Positions 24,189-33,152 of a DNA stretch of 57,243 nucleotides are shown here, in pieces. The translations under genes were made by a program, and so were the position numbers. The DNA is taken from the NCBI GenBank assembly GCA_022823235.1, contig JAJDXO010000053.1, positions 1 to 57,243 on the forward strand, written 5' to 3'. The notes under the pieces are model-generated. The model was not told the DNA's origin, did no database searches, and saw nothing but the letters and a program-made list of their open reading frames with translations. Every line of letters starts with the position of its first letter. The stretch's first letter is position 1. The DNA comes from Rhodospirillales bacterium (lineage in GTDB: Bacteria; Pseudomonadota; Alphaproteobacteria; Rhodospirillales; UBA2165).

Positions 24189-24989
24189 ATGGCGATTGCG
24201 ACGCGATTGAGGCAGTTTCTGCACATTGTGCGCGTTCTATCGCGCGAATGGCGCTGCGCGAAGTTGGAACCTGAAGTCCCGTTGATGGACCGGTTTCTGA
24301 GCCCGGGTGCGCAATGCGTCCATATCGGCGCAAGCGATGGCCGTCATTCGCTTTACATGGCTCGGCGCGTACAGCCAGGGGGCCGCATATTCTGCATCGA
24401 AGCCTCGCCCTACACGCTGGGCGTACTTGCCGTGGTGCGGCGGCTGTTGTCGGTCCGAAATATCGTGCTTCATCACCTGGCTATCGGCTCTATGAACGGA
24501 GACGCCTTCTTGGTGACGCCTATCAAACGCGGCAGGCATGCCGGCCGTGCGTTCGCGTTTATCAGCGACAAACCGGTAGTCGAGGCCTCCGCCGATTGCG
24601 ATGCGGGATTTGTTCGTTTTGAAAATGAGCCGGTTCACGTAAAAACGCTCGACACATTCTGCGTCGAGCAAGGACTGCCACGTTTGGATTTCTTGCGATG
24701 CGACATCGAGGGCGCAGAGATTCTCGCGTTGGCGGGCGGCCACGAAACGATTTCTCGCGACCGCCCCGTGATCATGCTCGAAGTCCATCCGATCTTTCTC
24801 GCTGAGCGCTTTGAGAGCTCGGCCGATGAAGTCTGGCGGCTGTTAGCCGACCTCGATTATCACATGTTCTATTTGAGCGAAGGCGAGTTAGTGAAAGCGG
24901 TTCGTTTCTTCGATGAGCCGTGGCGTGATTACTTTTGCGTTCCGCGCGCCCGTTTGGCGGAATTTGACATGGTTTCCCCACGAGGTTGA
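24189..24989 (+). CDS. FkbM-family methyltransferase
   Basis: The 266-residue protein has the SAM-binding start CVHIGASDGRHSLYMAR, the acidic loop IFCIEASPYTLG, and the FkbM hallmark LDFLRCDIEGAEILALAGG, followed by PVIMLEVHP. FkbM enzymes methylate hydroxyl groups on sugars or secondary metabolites. It stands alone, with an undefined 488-base region upstream and a convergent P450 downstream. Codon use is less GC-biased (frequent TTG, TTT, AAA, GAA) than in neighbouring genes, which suggests later acquisition. No glycan cluster is nearby, so the acceptor is unknown. ATG chosen by domain fit; ribosome site weak. Confidence 0.8.
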   Translation: MAIATRLRQFLHIVRVLSREWRCAKLEPEVPLMDRFLSPGAQCVHIGASDGRHSLYMARRVQPGGRIFCIEASPYTLGVLAVVRRLLSVRNIVLHHLAIGSMNGDAFLVTPIKRGRHAGRAFAFISDKPVVEASADCDAGFVRFENEPVHVKTLDTFCVEQGLPRLDFLRCDIEGAEILALAGGHETISRDRPVIMLEVHPIFLAERFESSADEVWRLLADLDYHMFYLSEGELVKAVRFFDEPWRDYFCVPRARLAEFDMVSPRG

Positions 24990-25113
24990 TCCGCTGGTGA
25001 AAGCGGTGGCTGTCCGGCAGGGAGCTCGCCACAACGCGGGACCGCGCCCAGATCACCACGGACAACCTTTCGATTGCGCTATGGACTTTGGTTCAACAAG
25101 CGCCGGCCGGCGC

Positions 25114-26394
25114 TCACCACCTGACCCACAGTTCGGCGGGCCCGCGCATGGTGAAATTGGGGACATAGCTGAGCGTCTGGTCTTCGACCAGATCCAGGCC
25201 CGGCAGGCGGTCGGCCAGGACCTGCAGCGCGATGGTCCCCTCCAGAATGGCCAGCCGGTTGCCGAGGCAGAAATGGGACCCGTGGCCGAAGGAAACGTTG
25301 TGGTTGGCGTTCTTGCGGTGGATGTCGAATGTCTCCGGCTCCGGGAACTTGTCCTCGTCGTGGTTGGCCGAGCCCAGCGACATGAAAATCTCGGTGCCCT
25401 TGGGGATGTCGCAGCCGGCGACCGTGGTGTCTTCCTGCGCGATGCGGCGCCAACTGGTCTGGGGCGAGTCGATCCGCAGCGACTCGTTCACCGCCCCCGG
25501 GATTTTTGCCGGATCGGCGCAGATTTCGTCCCAGCTCCCGCGGTTGCGGAGCAGATTGATCAGCGTATTGCCGAGCAGATTGGAGACGATCTCGTGGCCC
25601 GCGAACGACAGGCCGTAGACCACGGATTCGATTTCGTCGATGGACAGTTCGTCGGCATTTTCGTCGTGGACCGCCAGCAGTTCGGTGGTGAAGTCGTCGG
25701 CCGGCTCCTCCCGGCGGCGCTTCACATGGGCGCAGCAATAGCGCCAGTAGGCGAGCATGTATTCGGCGATGGCGATCTGTTCCTCGTCCGTGCTCAGGCC
25801 CCAGGTGAAGGACAGCCGGTTGGTGGTCCAGATCTTGAGCTGCGGATCGTCCTCCGGCGGAAAGCCGAGCAGGCGGAAGATGGTCTCGCCGGGCAGCGGG
25901 TGCCCGACGGCGGTGACGAAGTTGGCCGGCGGGCCCGCCTCGATCATGGCGTCGATCAGGGTTTCGGAACGCTGCCGGACGAAGGGCTCGAGGATCTGCA
26001 TCCGGCGGTTCGAGAACCCCGCGTGGGCGTGCTTGCGGATACGGATATGGTCCGGCGGCGTGTTGTTGGAGAGCACCGGCAACGGCCTGTAATCGTCGGC
26101 GGCGAGAATCTCCCGCGCCGCATCGCAGATTTTAACCACCGGCTGCTGAACGTTCTCGGGCGAGAAAATATCCGGGTTCTTGAACACATGGAGCACATCT
26201 TCCATCTTGGTCAGAACCAGATAACCCATTTCCTCCGAATAAAACGCCGGCGTGTCGAGCCGCCGCTTCTTGAGCTCCGCGTAGGGGTTGTCGATGTAGG
26301 CCTCGCTGAACGTCGAAAAGCTTTGATCCACGGGGCATCCCCGCGGCACCACCCGCTCCGCCGGCCGGTCTTTGTAATAGGCTGAATCGACCAT
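25114..26394 (-). CDS. Cytochrome P450
   Basis: The 426-residue protein is a soluble bacterial P450. It has the I-helix motif LSFAGHEIVSN, the K-helix ExxR in NESLRID, and the haem-binding loop FGHGSHFCLGNRLA with the axial cysteine. The usual I-helix threonine (AGxxT) is isoleucine here, which is unusual because that residue takes part in oxygen activation. No ferredoxin or ferredoxin reductase gene is adjacent. It faces the DUF3237 gene on the same strand across a repeat-filled gap. Hydroxylation of a hydrophobic compound is the usual role; the substrate is not known. Confidence 0.92.
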   Translation of the reverse strand: MVDSAYYKDRPAERVVPRGCPVDQSFSTFSEAYIDNPYAELKKRRLDTPAFYSEEMGYLVLTKMEDVLHVFKNPDIFSPENVQQPVVKICDAAREILAADDYRPLPVLSNNTPPDHIRIRKHAHAGFSNRRMQILEPFVRQRSETLIDAMIEAGPPANFVTAVGHPLPGETIFRLLGFPPEDDPQLKIWTTNRLSFTWGLSTDEEQIAIAEYMLAYWRYCCAHVKRRREEPADDFTTELLAVHDENADELSIDEIESVVYGLSFAGHEIVSNLLGNTLINLLRNRGSWDEICADPAKIPGAVNESLRIDSPQTSWRRIAQEDTTVAGCDIPKGTEIFMSLGSANHDEDKFPEPETFDIHRKNANHNVSFGHGSHFCLGNRLAILEGTIALQVLADRLPGLDLVEDQTLSYVPNFTMRGPAELWVRW

Positions 26395-26689
26395 GTGTCT
26401 TCCCCTGCTGCGCTGAATTGCGGCGACCCGGCAACGAACCCATTATCCGCGGACCGCCGGGCCGGTGGCCAGGGTCATGACGTGAATTTCCACGGTGTGA
26501 AAACTTTCGGCGGAAACGCAGTAGCTGGATGAGGGGGTGAGGCGTAAAACGATAGCGTCATGGCCGGGCCCAGACCCGGCCATCCACGTGGGTGCCTTCC
26601 GCAAGGCGTGGATGCCCGGATCAAGTCCGGGCATGACGGGTTGGGGCGGCGGCGACACAAAATGATTTCGTCATCACCGGGCCGGACCC
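26395..26689. repeat. Family B repeat and flanks between P450 and DUF3237 genes
   Basis: From about 26558 the sequence reads GTCATGGCCGGGCCCAGACC, CGGCCATCCACG, then GCGTGGATGCCCGGATCAAG and CCGGGCATGACGG, a clear family B copy with an extra TTTCGTCATCACCGGGCC end. The short AGCTGGATGAGGGGGTGAGG at 26524 resembles part of family A. The P450 start has only a weak ribosome site (CAGGGGAAGACAC). Confidence 0.65.
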
Positions 26690-27142
26690 TCAGAGCACCT
26701 CGAAGACGTCCAGGATCACCCTTGCCGGATCGCGCCGGCCGGTGCCGAGCGCCAGGACGCGGTTGAGCCACTCGTACGGTCCGGCCGGCGCTTCGAACAG
26801 CGCCGATTCGCGAAAGTAATACGCGCCCGGGTCGACCGCCTCTCCGGCGGCGAGGCGCCGCATGACCTCGGGCGGCCCGTGACGCAGACCCAGGCCCTTC
26901 ATGTAGATGATCGCGCCGTCGCCGGTTTGCAGCGTGACCCGGACGTCCAGGTCCGCGACTCCGTCGGCGCGCATCAACTGGCAGTCCGATCCGCCCGCCA
27001 GCAGTTTGCCCCGCAGCCGTTCTCCCTCGAAGGCGCCGCCGGTGACCGGAATGAACCGGCGGTCGCCGTAGGGCGCCCCGGAACTGACCTGCGGTTCGGC
27101 CACCTCGGCTTGGATTTGAAAAAGCGGTTTGAGTTCGATCAT
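26690..27142 (-). CDS. DUF3237 domain protein
   Basis: The 150-residue protein starts MIELKPLFQIQAEVAEPQ and matches the DUF3237 family throughout (GDRRFIPVTGGAFEG, GKLLAGGSDCQLMRADG, YYFRESALFEAP, YEWLNRVLALG). Family members are small beta-barrel proteins of uncertain function often found beside aromatic-compound or monooxygenase genes. The ATG at 27142 is used because the family begins there; the frame is open further upstream but overlaps the promoter of the divergent monooxygenase. It is divergent from the flavin monooxygenase (122 bases), with which it may share control. Confidence 0.85.
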   Translation of the reverse strand: MIELKPLFQIQAEVAEPQVSSGAPYGDRRFIPVTGGAFEGERLRGKLLAGGSDCQLMRADGVADLDVRVTLQTGDGAIIYMKGLGLRHGPPEVMRRLAAGEAVDPGAYYFRESALFEAPAGPYEWLNRVLALGTGRRDPARVILDVFEVL

Positions 27143-27263
27143 GGTGTCGTTCCTCGGCTGTCGTCCCGGCGGAAATGCCGAAACCCATTGATCCGGAATG
27201 CCGGATGCTGCATTCAGAACCTGAACTGATATTCGGGGAGGCGGACCCGCTCCGCAACATGGG

Positions 27264-28532
27264 ATGACCGTATTGATCGCCGGCGGCGGTATCGCCGGCT
27301 TGGCCCTCGGCCTCACCTGCCATCAGATCGGCGCGCCATTCAGGATTTTTGAAAGCGTCGACGAGGTCAAGCCGCTCGGGGTCGGCATCAACCTGCAGCC
27401 GAGCGCGGTCCGCGAGCTATTCGATCTCGGACTGGAGCCCTACCTCGGCGGCATCGGCGTCCGCACCCGCGATTACGGCATGTACACCAAGACCGGATTG
27501 GAGATCTGGACCGAGCCCCGGGGAACCTGGGCCGGCTACAAATGGCCGCAATATTCGGTGCACCGGGGCATGCTGCACATGATGCTCTATGAGCAGCTGT
27601 TAAAGCGCGCCGGCCCCGATTGCTTCGAGACCGGCTGGTCGGCCACCGGTTTCGAGACCGCCGATGCCCATGCCGTGCTGCACCTGGAGAACCGCGCCGG
27701 CGAAACCCGGACCGAAACCGGCGCCCTGCTGCTCGGCGCCGACGGAATCCATTCGGCGATACGCGCCCGGATGGCGCCGGACGAGGGCCCGCCCGCCTGG
27801 GGCGGTTTCATCCTGTGGCGCGGCACCACCCGCATGAAACCGTTCCTCACCGGGGCTTCCATGGTTATGGTCGGCTACGACGCGCAGCGCTTCGTCTCAT
27901 ACCCCATATCCGAAACCGATCCCGGCACCGGCGAGGCGCTGGTCAACTGGATCGCCAGCATCAAGTTCAACATGGACGACAGCTGGCGAAAGGAAGACTG
28001 GAACCGGCTCGCCCATATGGACGATTTCCTGCCCCGCTACGAGGAATGGGTCTTCGACTGGCTCGACGTGCCGGCCATGGTGCGCGCCAGCGACAAGATT
28101 TATGAATATCCCATGGTCGACCGGGACCCGTTGGACCGCTGGACCCATGGCCGCGTATCGCTGATCGGGGACGCCGCGCACGCCGCCTATCCCGTCGGCT
28201 CCAACGGCGCCGGACAGGCCATCGTCGATGCCCGCAAGCTGGGCGCCGCGTTCCTCGCCCACGGCCTGACGGAACAGGCGCTCCGGGTTTACGAGGATGA
28301 AATGCGTCCGGCGACCGAGAAGGTGATCCATGCCAATCGCGGCGGCGACGGGCCGGACGCCATTCTCGATGTGATCGAGGAGTTATGCGGCGGCGTGTTC
28401 GACGACATCCACGACGTCATGCCCCACGAGGACCTCAAGAACCACGCCGACAAATACAAGAAGCTGGCGGGCTTCAGCATCGATGAACTGAATGCCCTGC
28501 CGCCGCTGATCCCGGAGGCGGCACGGCTCTAG
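27264..28532 (+). CDS. FAD-dependent monooxygenase (salicylate hydroxylase-like)
   Basis: The 422-residue protein is a group A flavoprotein monooxygenase. The FAD-binding start is VLIAGGGIAGLALGLTCHQIG, the middle motif is GALLLGADGIHSAIR, and the ribose-binding motif is SLIGDAAHAAYPVGSNGAGQ. Such enzymes hydroxylate aromatic or heteroaromatic rings with NAD(P)H and oxygen. It is divergent from the DUF3237 gene and is followed by a family A repeat that begins at its own TAG stop. The substrate is unknown. Confidence 0.9.
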   Translation: MTVLIAGGGIAGLALGLTCHQIGAPFRIFESVDEVKPLGVGINLQPSAVRELFDLGLEPYLGGIGVRTRDYGMYTKTGLEIWTEPRGTWAGYKWPQYSVHRGMLHMMLYEQLLKRAGPDCFETGWSATGFETADAHAVLHLENRAGETRTETGALLLGADGIHSAIRARMAPDEGPPAWGGFILWRGTTRMKPFLTGASMVMVGYDAQRFVSYPISETDPGTGEALVNWIASIKFNMDDSWRKEDWNRLAHMDDFLPRYEEWVFDWLDVPAMVRASDKIYEYPMVDRDPLDRWTHGRVSLIGDAAHAAYPVGSNGAGQAIVDARKLGAAFLAHGLTEQALRVYEDEMRPATEKVIHANRGGDGPDAILDVIEELCGGVFDDIHDVMPHEDLKNHADKYKKLAGFSIDELNALPPLIPEAARL

Positions 28533-28745
28533 GGTCCGGCCTCGATTAGGGGATTGCCGTTTTTGCGCCGCCTGACGGGAGCGAGGGTCAAAAGAAAAAC
28601 CCCCTCCCCCTTGACGGGGGAGGGTTGGGGTGGGGGTGACGATGAGTGTGGGGTGGATCGACACTCCCCCTCACCCAGTTACGGCTAGGCTCGCTTCGCT
28701 CGCCAAGCCTGCGCATCCCTCTCCCGCCAGGAGAGAGGGACCCTG
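28530..28745. repeat. Family A repeat beginning at a stop codon
   Basis: The copy begins at the TAG stop of the flavin monooxygenase (TAGGGTCCGGCCTCGATTAG). It then contains CCCCCTCCCCCTTGACGGGG and GAGGGTTGGGGTGGGGGTGA, CCCTCACCCAGTTACGGCTAGG, and CTCGCTTCGCTCGCCAAGCC. It ends shortly before the stop of the MetE-like gene on the other strand and fills the whole gap. Confidence 0.75.
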
Positions 28746-28776
28746 CCCTGCCCCGGCATGCCCCGAACCGGGCCGC

Positions 28777-29820
28777 TCAGCCCTCTTCGACCATGGCGGT
28801 GTGGGTGGCGTAGACATCGGGCATGGTCTCGACGGGCCGGCGTCCGAAACCGCATTCGGTCGCGACGCCGAACCGCGCCACGTGCCTTTTCGCCGCCGCC
28901 ACCCGGGCGCGGGTCCCCTCCACCCCGCCGGTGTGGTGCACCAGGCCGAGATACAGTTCGGTGCCCGGTTTCAGGCTCAAATTCCGGAGCGGCTCGTAAT
29001 AGGCGTCGTCGTCCCGTTCCTTCGGCACCGGCAGGTGAATCCAGCCAATGGGCCGCCCGGCGAGGGCGGACACGCCGTTGGCCACGTCCACCAAGTGGCC
29101 GGCGTCCTTGGGCTCGACGAAATGCTTGTGGCCGGAATCGCCGTAACAGAGGTGAATGCCCGCTTCCATGGGTTCGGGCACCAGATCCACCAGCCGGGCG
29201 ACCCGCTTGTTGATCTCGCCCAGCAGGTCGTCACCCAGGTGATTTTCCACAATGCCTTCCAGCAGGGCGAATTCGCTTACCACCTCCCACTGAATGGCGA
29301 GCTTCTCCGGCGGGATGGCGGCGGCCATCTTCTCGAACTCCTGGCCGAGCGCCCGGCCATAGGCCTGCTCGAACATTTCGCGATGCTCCTTCGCCACATA
29401 GAACGTCGCCACCGCCAGGGGCGCCGGCAGACCGACTTGAAAACGGACGCCGGCGGGGATGACGCCTTCTTCCACCAGCCTGGAGAACGTCCCATAGGAC
29501 TCGATGGCCGCATCACCATAGCCGAGGTTGGGGAATTCAATCCCGTCCGGCGAAGCCACGCCGTCGATGATTTCGTAGGGCGGGAACGGCACGTAGACGT
29601 TGTCCGTGTCCTGCTGCCTCATCTGCGGGCTCTGCCCGATGCGCTTGTACTGCCAGCGGATCCAGGTGTCCCGCTCGCCCACCTCGCCATCCGGCAGCCG
29701 GGCCAGGTGGCCGGACAAATGCTCCATGGCGGCGCGAAAGGTTTCCTCGGCGCTGGCGTAGGGGGCGCTCCCTACCATCAGGACGCCGGATACTTGCCCG
29801 GATACTTGAGTGTCGGTCAT
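28777..29820 (-). CDS. MetE-like (UROD/MetE superfamily) protein, copy 2
   Basis: The 347-residue protein is a paralogue of 7425..8456 and 29817..30842. It keeps the zinc-site-like motifs GIHLCYGDSGHKH and ATECGFGRR, and the blocks RLPDGEVGERDTW and RFQVGLPAP. It corresponds to the barrel domain of MetE without the N-terminal half. Its ATG overlaps the TGA of copy 3 (ATGA), so the two are translated together. Possible role in methyl transfer to or from a thiol; not a standard methionine synthase. Confidence 0.75.
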   Translation of the reverse strand: MTDTQVSGQVSGVLMVGSAPYASAEETFRAAMEHLSGHLARLPDGEVGERDTWIRWQYKRIGQSPQMRQQDTDNVYVPFPPYEIIDGVASPDGIEFPNLGYGDAAIESYGTFSRLVEEGVIPAGVRFQVGLPAPLAVATFYVAKEHREMFEQAYGRALGQEFEKMAAAIPPEKLAIQWEVVSEFALLEGIVENHLGDDLLGEINKRVARLVDLVPEPMEAGIHLCYGDSGHKHFVEPKDAGHLVDVANGVSALAGRPIGWIHLPVPKERDDDAYYEPLRNLSLKPGTELYLGLVHHTGGVEGTRARVAAAKRHVARFGVATECGFGRRPVETMPDVYATHTAMVEEG

Positions 29821-30842
29821 TGGCAAAGTTCCCTGTGAATGTTGAGGAGCTCGGGAATGGTCGCCGGGTCGCGGCGCCCGAACCCGCATTCGGTGGCGAT
29901 GTCGTAGCCGGCGGCGTACTTGTCGGCGGCGGCCATGCGGCGGCGTCCGCCCTCGACGCCGTCGGTATGATGCACCAGCCCGAGGATCAGCTTGGTCTCC
30001 CCGGGCAGCTTCAGGTCCGCCAGCGGCTTGAAGTAATCGTCGTCCGCCCGGCCCCGCGGCACGGGCATGTGCATGAAGTCCACCCGCCGGGGCGAGCCGG
30101 CGGCGATGCCGTTGGCGAAGGCGACCGAGGTTCCGAGGTCTTCCGGCTCGACGATGTGCTGGTGCCCGGGATCGCCGTAACACAGATGGATGCCGAACTC
30201 GACATCGTCCCGGACGAGACCGGCCAGCCGCACCACCCGCGCGACCGAGCCCTCGACATGGTCGTCATAGGGCAGCTTGGGTCCGCCGTCGGTGCCGACA
30301 ACCTCGTAGCAAACGTCGAACTGAATGCTCAGCTTGTCGGCGGGAACGGCGGCCTGCACCTTTTCCAGATCCCGAGCCATGGCGGCCTCGATGGCCGGCT
30401 CCACGCCGAGCTGGTGATCGGGCATGACGAAACCGCAAACCAGCGCCATGGGCGTCGGCACGCAGACCTGGAACCGCACATCGGACGGAATTCTGCCGGC
30501 GCGTTGAAGCTCGTCGAACAGCGCATACGACTCGATGGCTTCGTCACCGTAGCCAAGCTCGCCCATGTCCACATCCGCCGGGGAGAGGCCCGCCTTGATC
30601 CTGTAGAATGGCCGCCGCACCGAGTCCTTGAAGCCCGGCAGTTTCACCTCCGCCAGTTCCTGCTCGAGCTGTTCGCAGCCGTCGAAACTGGCCTGTTGCC
30701 AACGGATCCAATATCCCCGCTCGCCGGTTTCCCCATCGGGAATCCGCGAAATGCACCCCTCCAGGGTTTCCGTGACGGCGGTGAAGACGGTTTCCGCATC
30801 GGCCAGTCCGACGCTGCCGATAAGATGCGCTTGGCGGGTCAT
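29817..30842 (-). CDS. MetE-like (UROD/MetE superfamily) protein, copy 3
   Basis: The 341-residue protein is the first gene of a tandem pair, overlapping copy 2 by four bases. It has RIPDGETGERGYWIRWQ, RFQVCVPTP, GIHLCYGDPGHQH and ATECGFGRR, as in the other copies. Copy 1 and copy 3 share the start (GSVGL-DAETVF). A GGGAGAGG ribosome site precedes the ATG. Keeping a tandem pair suggests a two-subunit enzyme or two sequential reactions. Confidence 0.75.
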   Translation of the reverse strand: MTRQAHLIGSVGLADAETVFTAVTETLEGCISRIPDGETGERGYWIRWQQASFDGCEQLEQELAEVKLPGFKDSVRRPFYRIKAGLSPADVDMGELGYGDEAIESYALFDELQRAGRIPSDVRFQVCVPTPMALVCGFVMPDHQLGVEPAIEAAMARDLEKVQAAVPADKLSIQFDVCYEVVGTDGGPKLPYDDHVEGSVARVVRLAGLVRDDVEFGIHLCYGDPGHQHIVEPEDLGTSVAFANGIAAGSPRRVDFMHMPVPRGRADDDYFKPLADLKLPGETKLILGLVHHTDGVEGGRRRMAAADKYAAGYDIATECGFGRRDPATIPELLNIHRELCQ

Positions 30843-31074
30843 GGCCTCTCCCTTCCGGCTCGTTGTTCGGCGCCCCGAACAGGGTCGGCCGGGGTGGAGA
30901 GAGAGTCAACCATGCGTAATCCCCGGCCTAATGCCCGGCCCGATCCGGCGCGGACGCGTGGTCTAAGGAGCCAAGATTTGACGGGGCTGCGAAACACATG
31001 GAGGCAGGCCTGCACGACTTGTTTTGTAGTTATTTTTGGTTATATTGAATACATAGCAAGACGCAGGAGGAGCC

Positions 31075-31329
31075 ATGCCCCGCACGAGAACCATGACTGT
31101 CCGCGTCAGCGGCGCACTCGCCGATTTCGTCGCCGCGAACACCGGTGAGGATTGCACCTACGAGAATGTCAGCGAATACATCCGGGATTTAATCCGTCGC
31201 GACAAGGAACGTGTGGAGTCGGAAGCCTTCGACCGGCTGAAAGCGGAACTGACCCACGCCTTTGCCGCACCGGAACAGAGCTATCAGCCCCTGACGGCGG
31301 ACGATGTGATCCAGCGGAACCGCTCCTGA
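31075..31329 (+). CDS. parD: ParD-like antitoxin
   Basis: The 84-residue protein begins with a ribbon-helix-helix DNA-binding region (TMTVRVSGALADFVAANTG, YENVSEYIRDLIRRDKERVE) and ends with an acidic toxin-binding tail. A strong GCAGGAGGAGCC ribosome site precedes the ATG. It lies 5 bases before the ParE toxin gene. ParD proteins neutralise ParE and repress their own promoter, which probably lies in the AT-rich stretch near 31020 to 31055. Confidence 0.88.
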   Translation: MPRTRTMTVRVSGALADFVAANTGEDCTYENVSEYIRDLIRRDKERVESEAFDRLKAELTHAFAAPEQSYQPLTADDVIQRNRS

Positions 31330-31334
31330 CGCTC

Positions 31335-31652
31335 GTGCCCGCCATTCGCATCCAAGGGGCGGCCTCCCGCCGCCTCGACGACATCTACCGCTACACGAGG
31401 GACAGGTGGGGCGAGGATCAGGCGGAGAAATACATCACCGGCCTGTTCGCCGCCTTCGACAAGATCGAGGACCACGGTGTCGCCTCGAAACCCATCCCGG
31501 CGGAGTTCGGAGTCGATGGATTCTTCTTTCGGTATGAACGCCACTTCGTTTATTGGCGGCATCTCTCGAACGGCGACATCGGGATCGTGACGATCCTGCA
31601 CGAACGGATGCATCGGATCGACCGTTTCCGGGATGACTTCGGGCTCGGCTAG
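31335..31652 (+). CDS. parE: ParE-like toxin (RelE/ParE superfamily)
   Basis: The 105-residue protein matches the RelE/ParE fold (AASRRLDDIYRYTRDRWGED, FFFRYERHFVYWRH, IVTILHERMHRIDRF). The best start is GTG at 31335, five bases after the ParD stop, giving normal length for the family. ParE toxins typically act on DNA gyrase. Gene order antitoxin then toxin is standard. The unit is followed by repeat DNA. Confidence 0.86.
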   Translation: MPAIRIQGAASRRLDDIYRYTRDRWGEDQAEKYITGLFAAFDKIEDHGVASKPIPAEFGVDGFFFRYERHFVYWRHLSNGDIGIVTILHERMHRIDRFRDDFGLG

Positions 31653-31967
31653 AACGTCGAACTCGCTCGCACGTCGTCATCACCATGTCAAATAAGGTCA
31701 ATTCGTCCGAATTGACCGGCCCGTCATGCCCCGCCTCCGTGGTTCAAGAATCGGAAATACGGATATACGACACAAGCAAGACCGTCATGCCCGGACTTGA
31801 TCCGGGCATCCACGTTTTGGGGGGCGGCGCACCCGTGGATGGCCGGGTTCGGGCCCGGCCATGACGAATCGTTTTATGGCTCAACTCCCCGGGCCGCCGC
31901 TGGACCCGCGGCGGCGCGGCGGGATAGACTTTGCCAAAGGACGGGCCCAAAGGACGAGGAGCAAGAC
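31653..31967. repeat. Palindrome and family B repeat between ParE and Rieske genes
   Basis: GGTCAATTCG and CGAATTGACC form a perfect 10-base inverted repeat at 31696..31717 with a 2-base spacer. From 31783 a family B copy follows (CGTCATGCCCGGACTTGATC, CCGGGCATCCACG, GTGGATGGCCGGGTTCGGGC, CCGGCCATGACG). The palindrome recurs at 57071..57093, also beside family B DNA. No gene is seen in this gap. Confidence 0.7.
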
Positions 31968-33152
31968 ATGGACGGGATCGGCGACGTTTCGACTGATTTG
32001 TGGCGCCAGTACGCCTCGGCCGAGCCCGGCACGATCGGCGGCGGCTATCTCCGCACCTTTTGGCAGCCGGTGGCCCTGTCGTCGGAGGTCGAAAACGGCC
32101 GGACCAGGCCCATCCACGTCATGGGCGAGCGCCACACCCTCTATCGCGGCGAGACCGGAACGCCCCATATCGTGGGGTTCCGCTGCGCCCACCGGGCAAC
32201 CCAGCTGTCGACCGGCTGGGTGCGGGGCGACGACCTTCAGTGCATGTATCACGGCTGGACCTACGACGGGGACGGCGCCTGCATTTATCGCCCGGGCGAG
32301 AAACAGACCGGGCGGTTCGAGCGCGCCGATATCGGCGGCTATCCGGTGCGCGAGCATCTGGGGCTCATCTACGGTTATTTCGGAGAGGGCGAGCCGCCCC
32401 CCTTCCCGCCGTTCGAGGGCTACGGGAATGCCGGCGTGATCGAGAATCATGTGCTCGACTTCCCGGCCAACTGGTTCCAGACCATGGAGAACCATTTCGA
32501 CGAAGCGCACATCGCCTTCGTTCACAGCTTCGGCGGGTCCCACAACGATCTCGGACGCTCCGGCTTCCAGCTGCCGGAAATGAAGATCTACGAAACCGGC
32601 TACGGGATGATCCGCGAAACCCGGGTCGAGGGAGGGGATTGGCGGAAAACCCTCTACCTGCTGCCCAACATCATGCGCATTCTCATCCCCACCTTCGCCG
32701 AGCTGAACGGCGTCGGGGGCTGGCGCGACACCTACATCATCATCGTGCCCACCGACGATGAGAACCACCGGGTCTACTTCACCCAGAACGTCCATATCGC
32801 CGAAGACGAAATGGACGCCTGGCGGGAAGTCCACGACCGGTTCAACGCCCGGGTCGAGGCCGCGCCGCCGATTGCCGAGCTGGCCCACAGGATCCTCGCC
32901 GGAGAAGCGCACATCACCGACTACATGGATCACCCGCACCTCCTGCTGCTCGAGGACGCCATCACCCAGGGCGGCCAGGGTCAGTTTACCGACCGGAGCC
33001 GGGAGCTACTGGGCCGCACGGATGTGGGCATCGTCGAAATGCGCAAGGTGTTTCTCCGCGAGATGCAGGCCCACGCCGACGGCCGGCCCCTGAAGGCGTG
33101 GAACTACCGGGGCGAGGAGCCGGCCCTCGGGTTCGACCCCGGGTCCGGATAA
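31968..33152 (+). CDS. Rieske non-haem iron oxygenase, copy 2
   Basis: The 394-residue protein has a Rieske site CAHRATQLSTGW plus CMYHGWTYDG and a mononuclear iron site ENHFDEAHIAFVH. It is longer than the VanA-like protein at 13156 and only distantly similar to it. Ring-hydroxylating or demethylating activity is expected, with electrons from a reductase not encoded nearby. ATG chosen at 31968, where AGGAGCAAGAC precedes it; earlier in-frame codons fall in repeat DNA. It stands upstream of an aspartate dehydrogenase and an ABC transporter on the same strand, separated by 131 bases. Confidence 0.87.
   Translation: MDGIGDVSTDLWRQYASAEPGTIGGGYLRTFWQPVALSSEVENGRTRPIHVMGERHTLYRGETGTPHIVGFRCAHRATQLSTGWVRGDDLQCMYHGWTYDGDGACIYRPGEKQTGRFERADIGGYPVREHLGLIYGYFGEGEPPPFPPFEGYGNAGVIENHVLDFPANWFQTMENHFDEAHIAFVHSFGGSHNDLGRSGFQLPEMKIYETGYGMIRETRVEGGDWRKTLYLLPNIMRILIPTFAELNGVGGWRDTYIIIVPTDDENHRVYFTQNVHIAEDEMDAWREVHDRFNARVEAAPPIAELAHRILAGEAHITDYMDHPHLLLLEDAITQGGQGQFTDRSRELLGRTDVGIVEMRKVFLREMQAHADGRPLKAWNYRGEEPALGFDPGSG

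Noticed and set aside
23719-24210. 163-codon plus-strand open frame upstream of the FkbM gene
   Set aside because: No family resemblance, no ribosome site and odd composition. It overlaps the start of the real FkbM gene in another frame.
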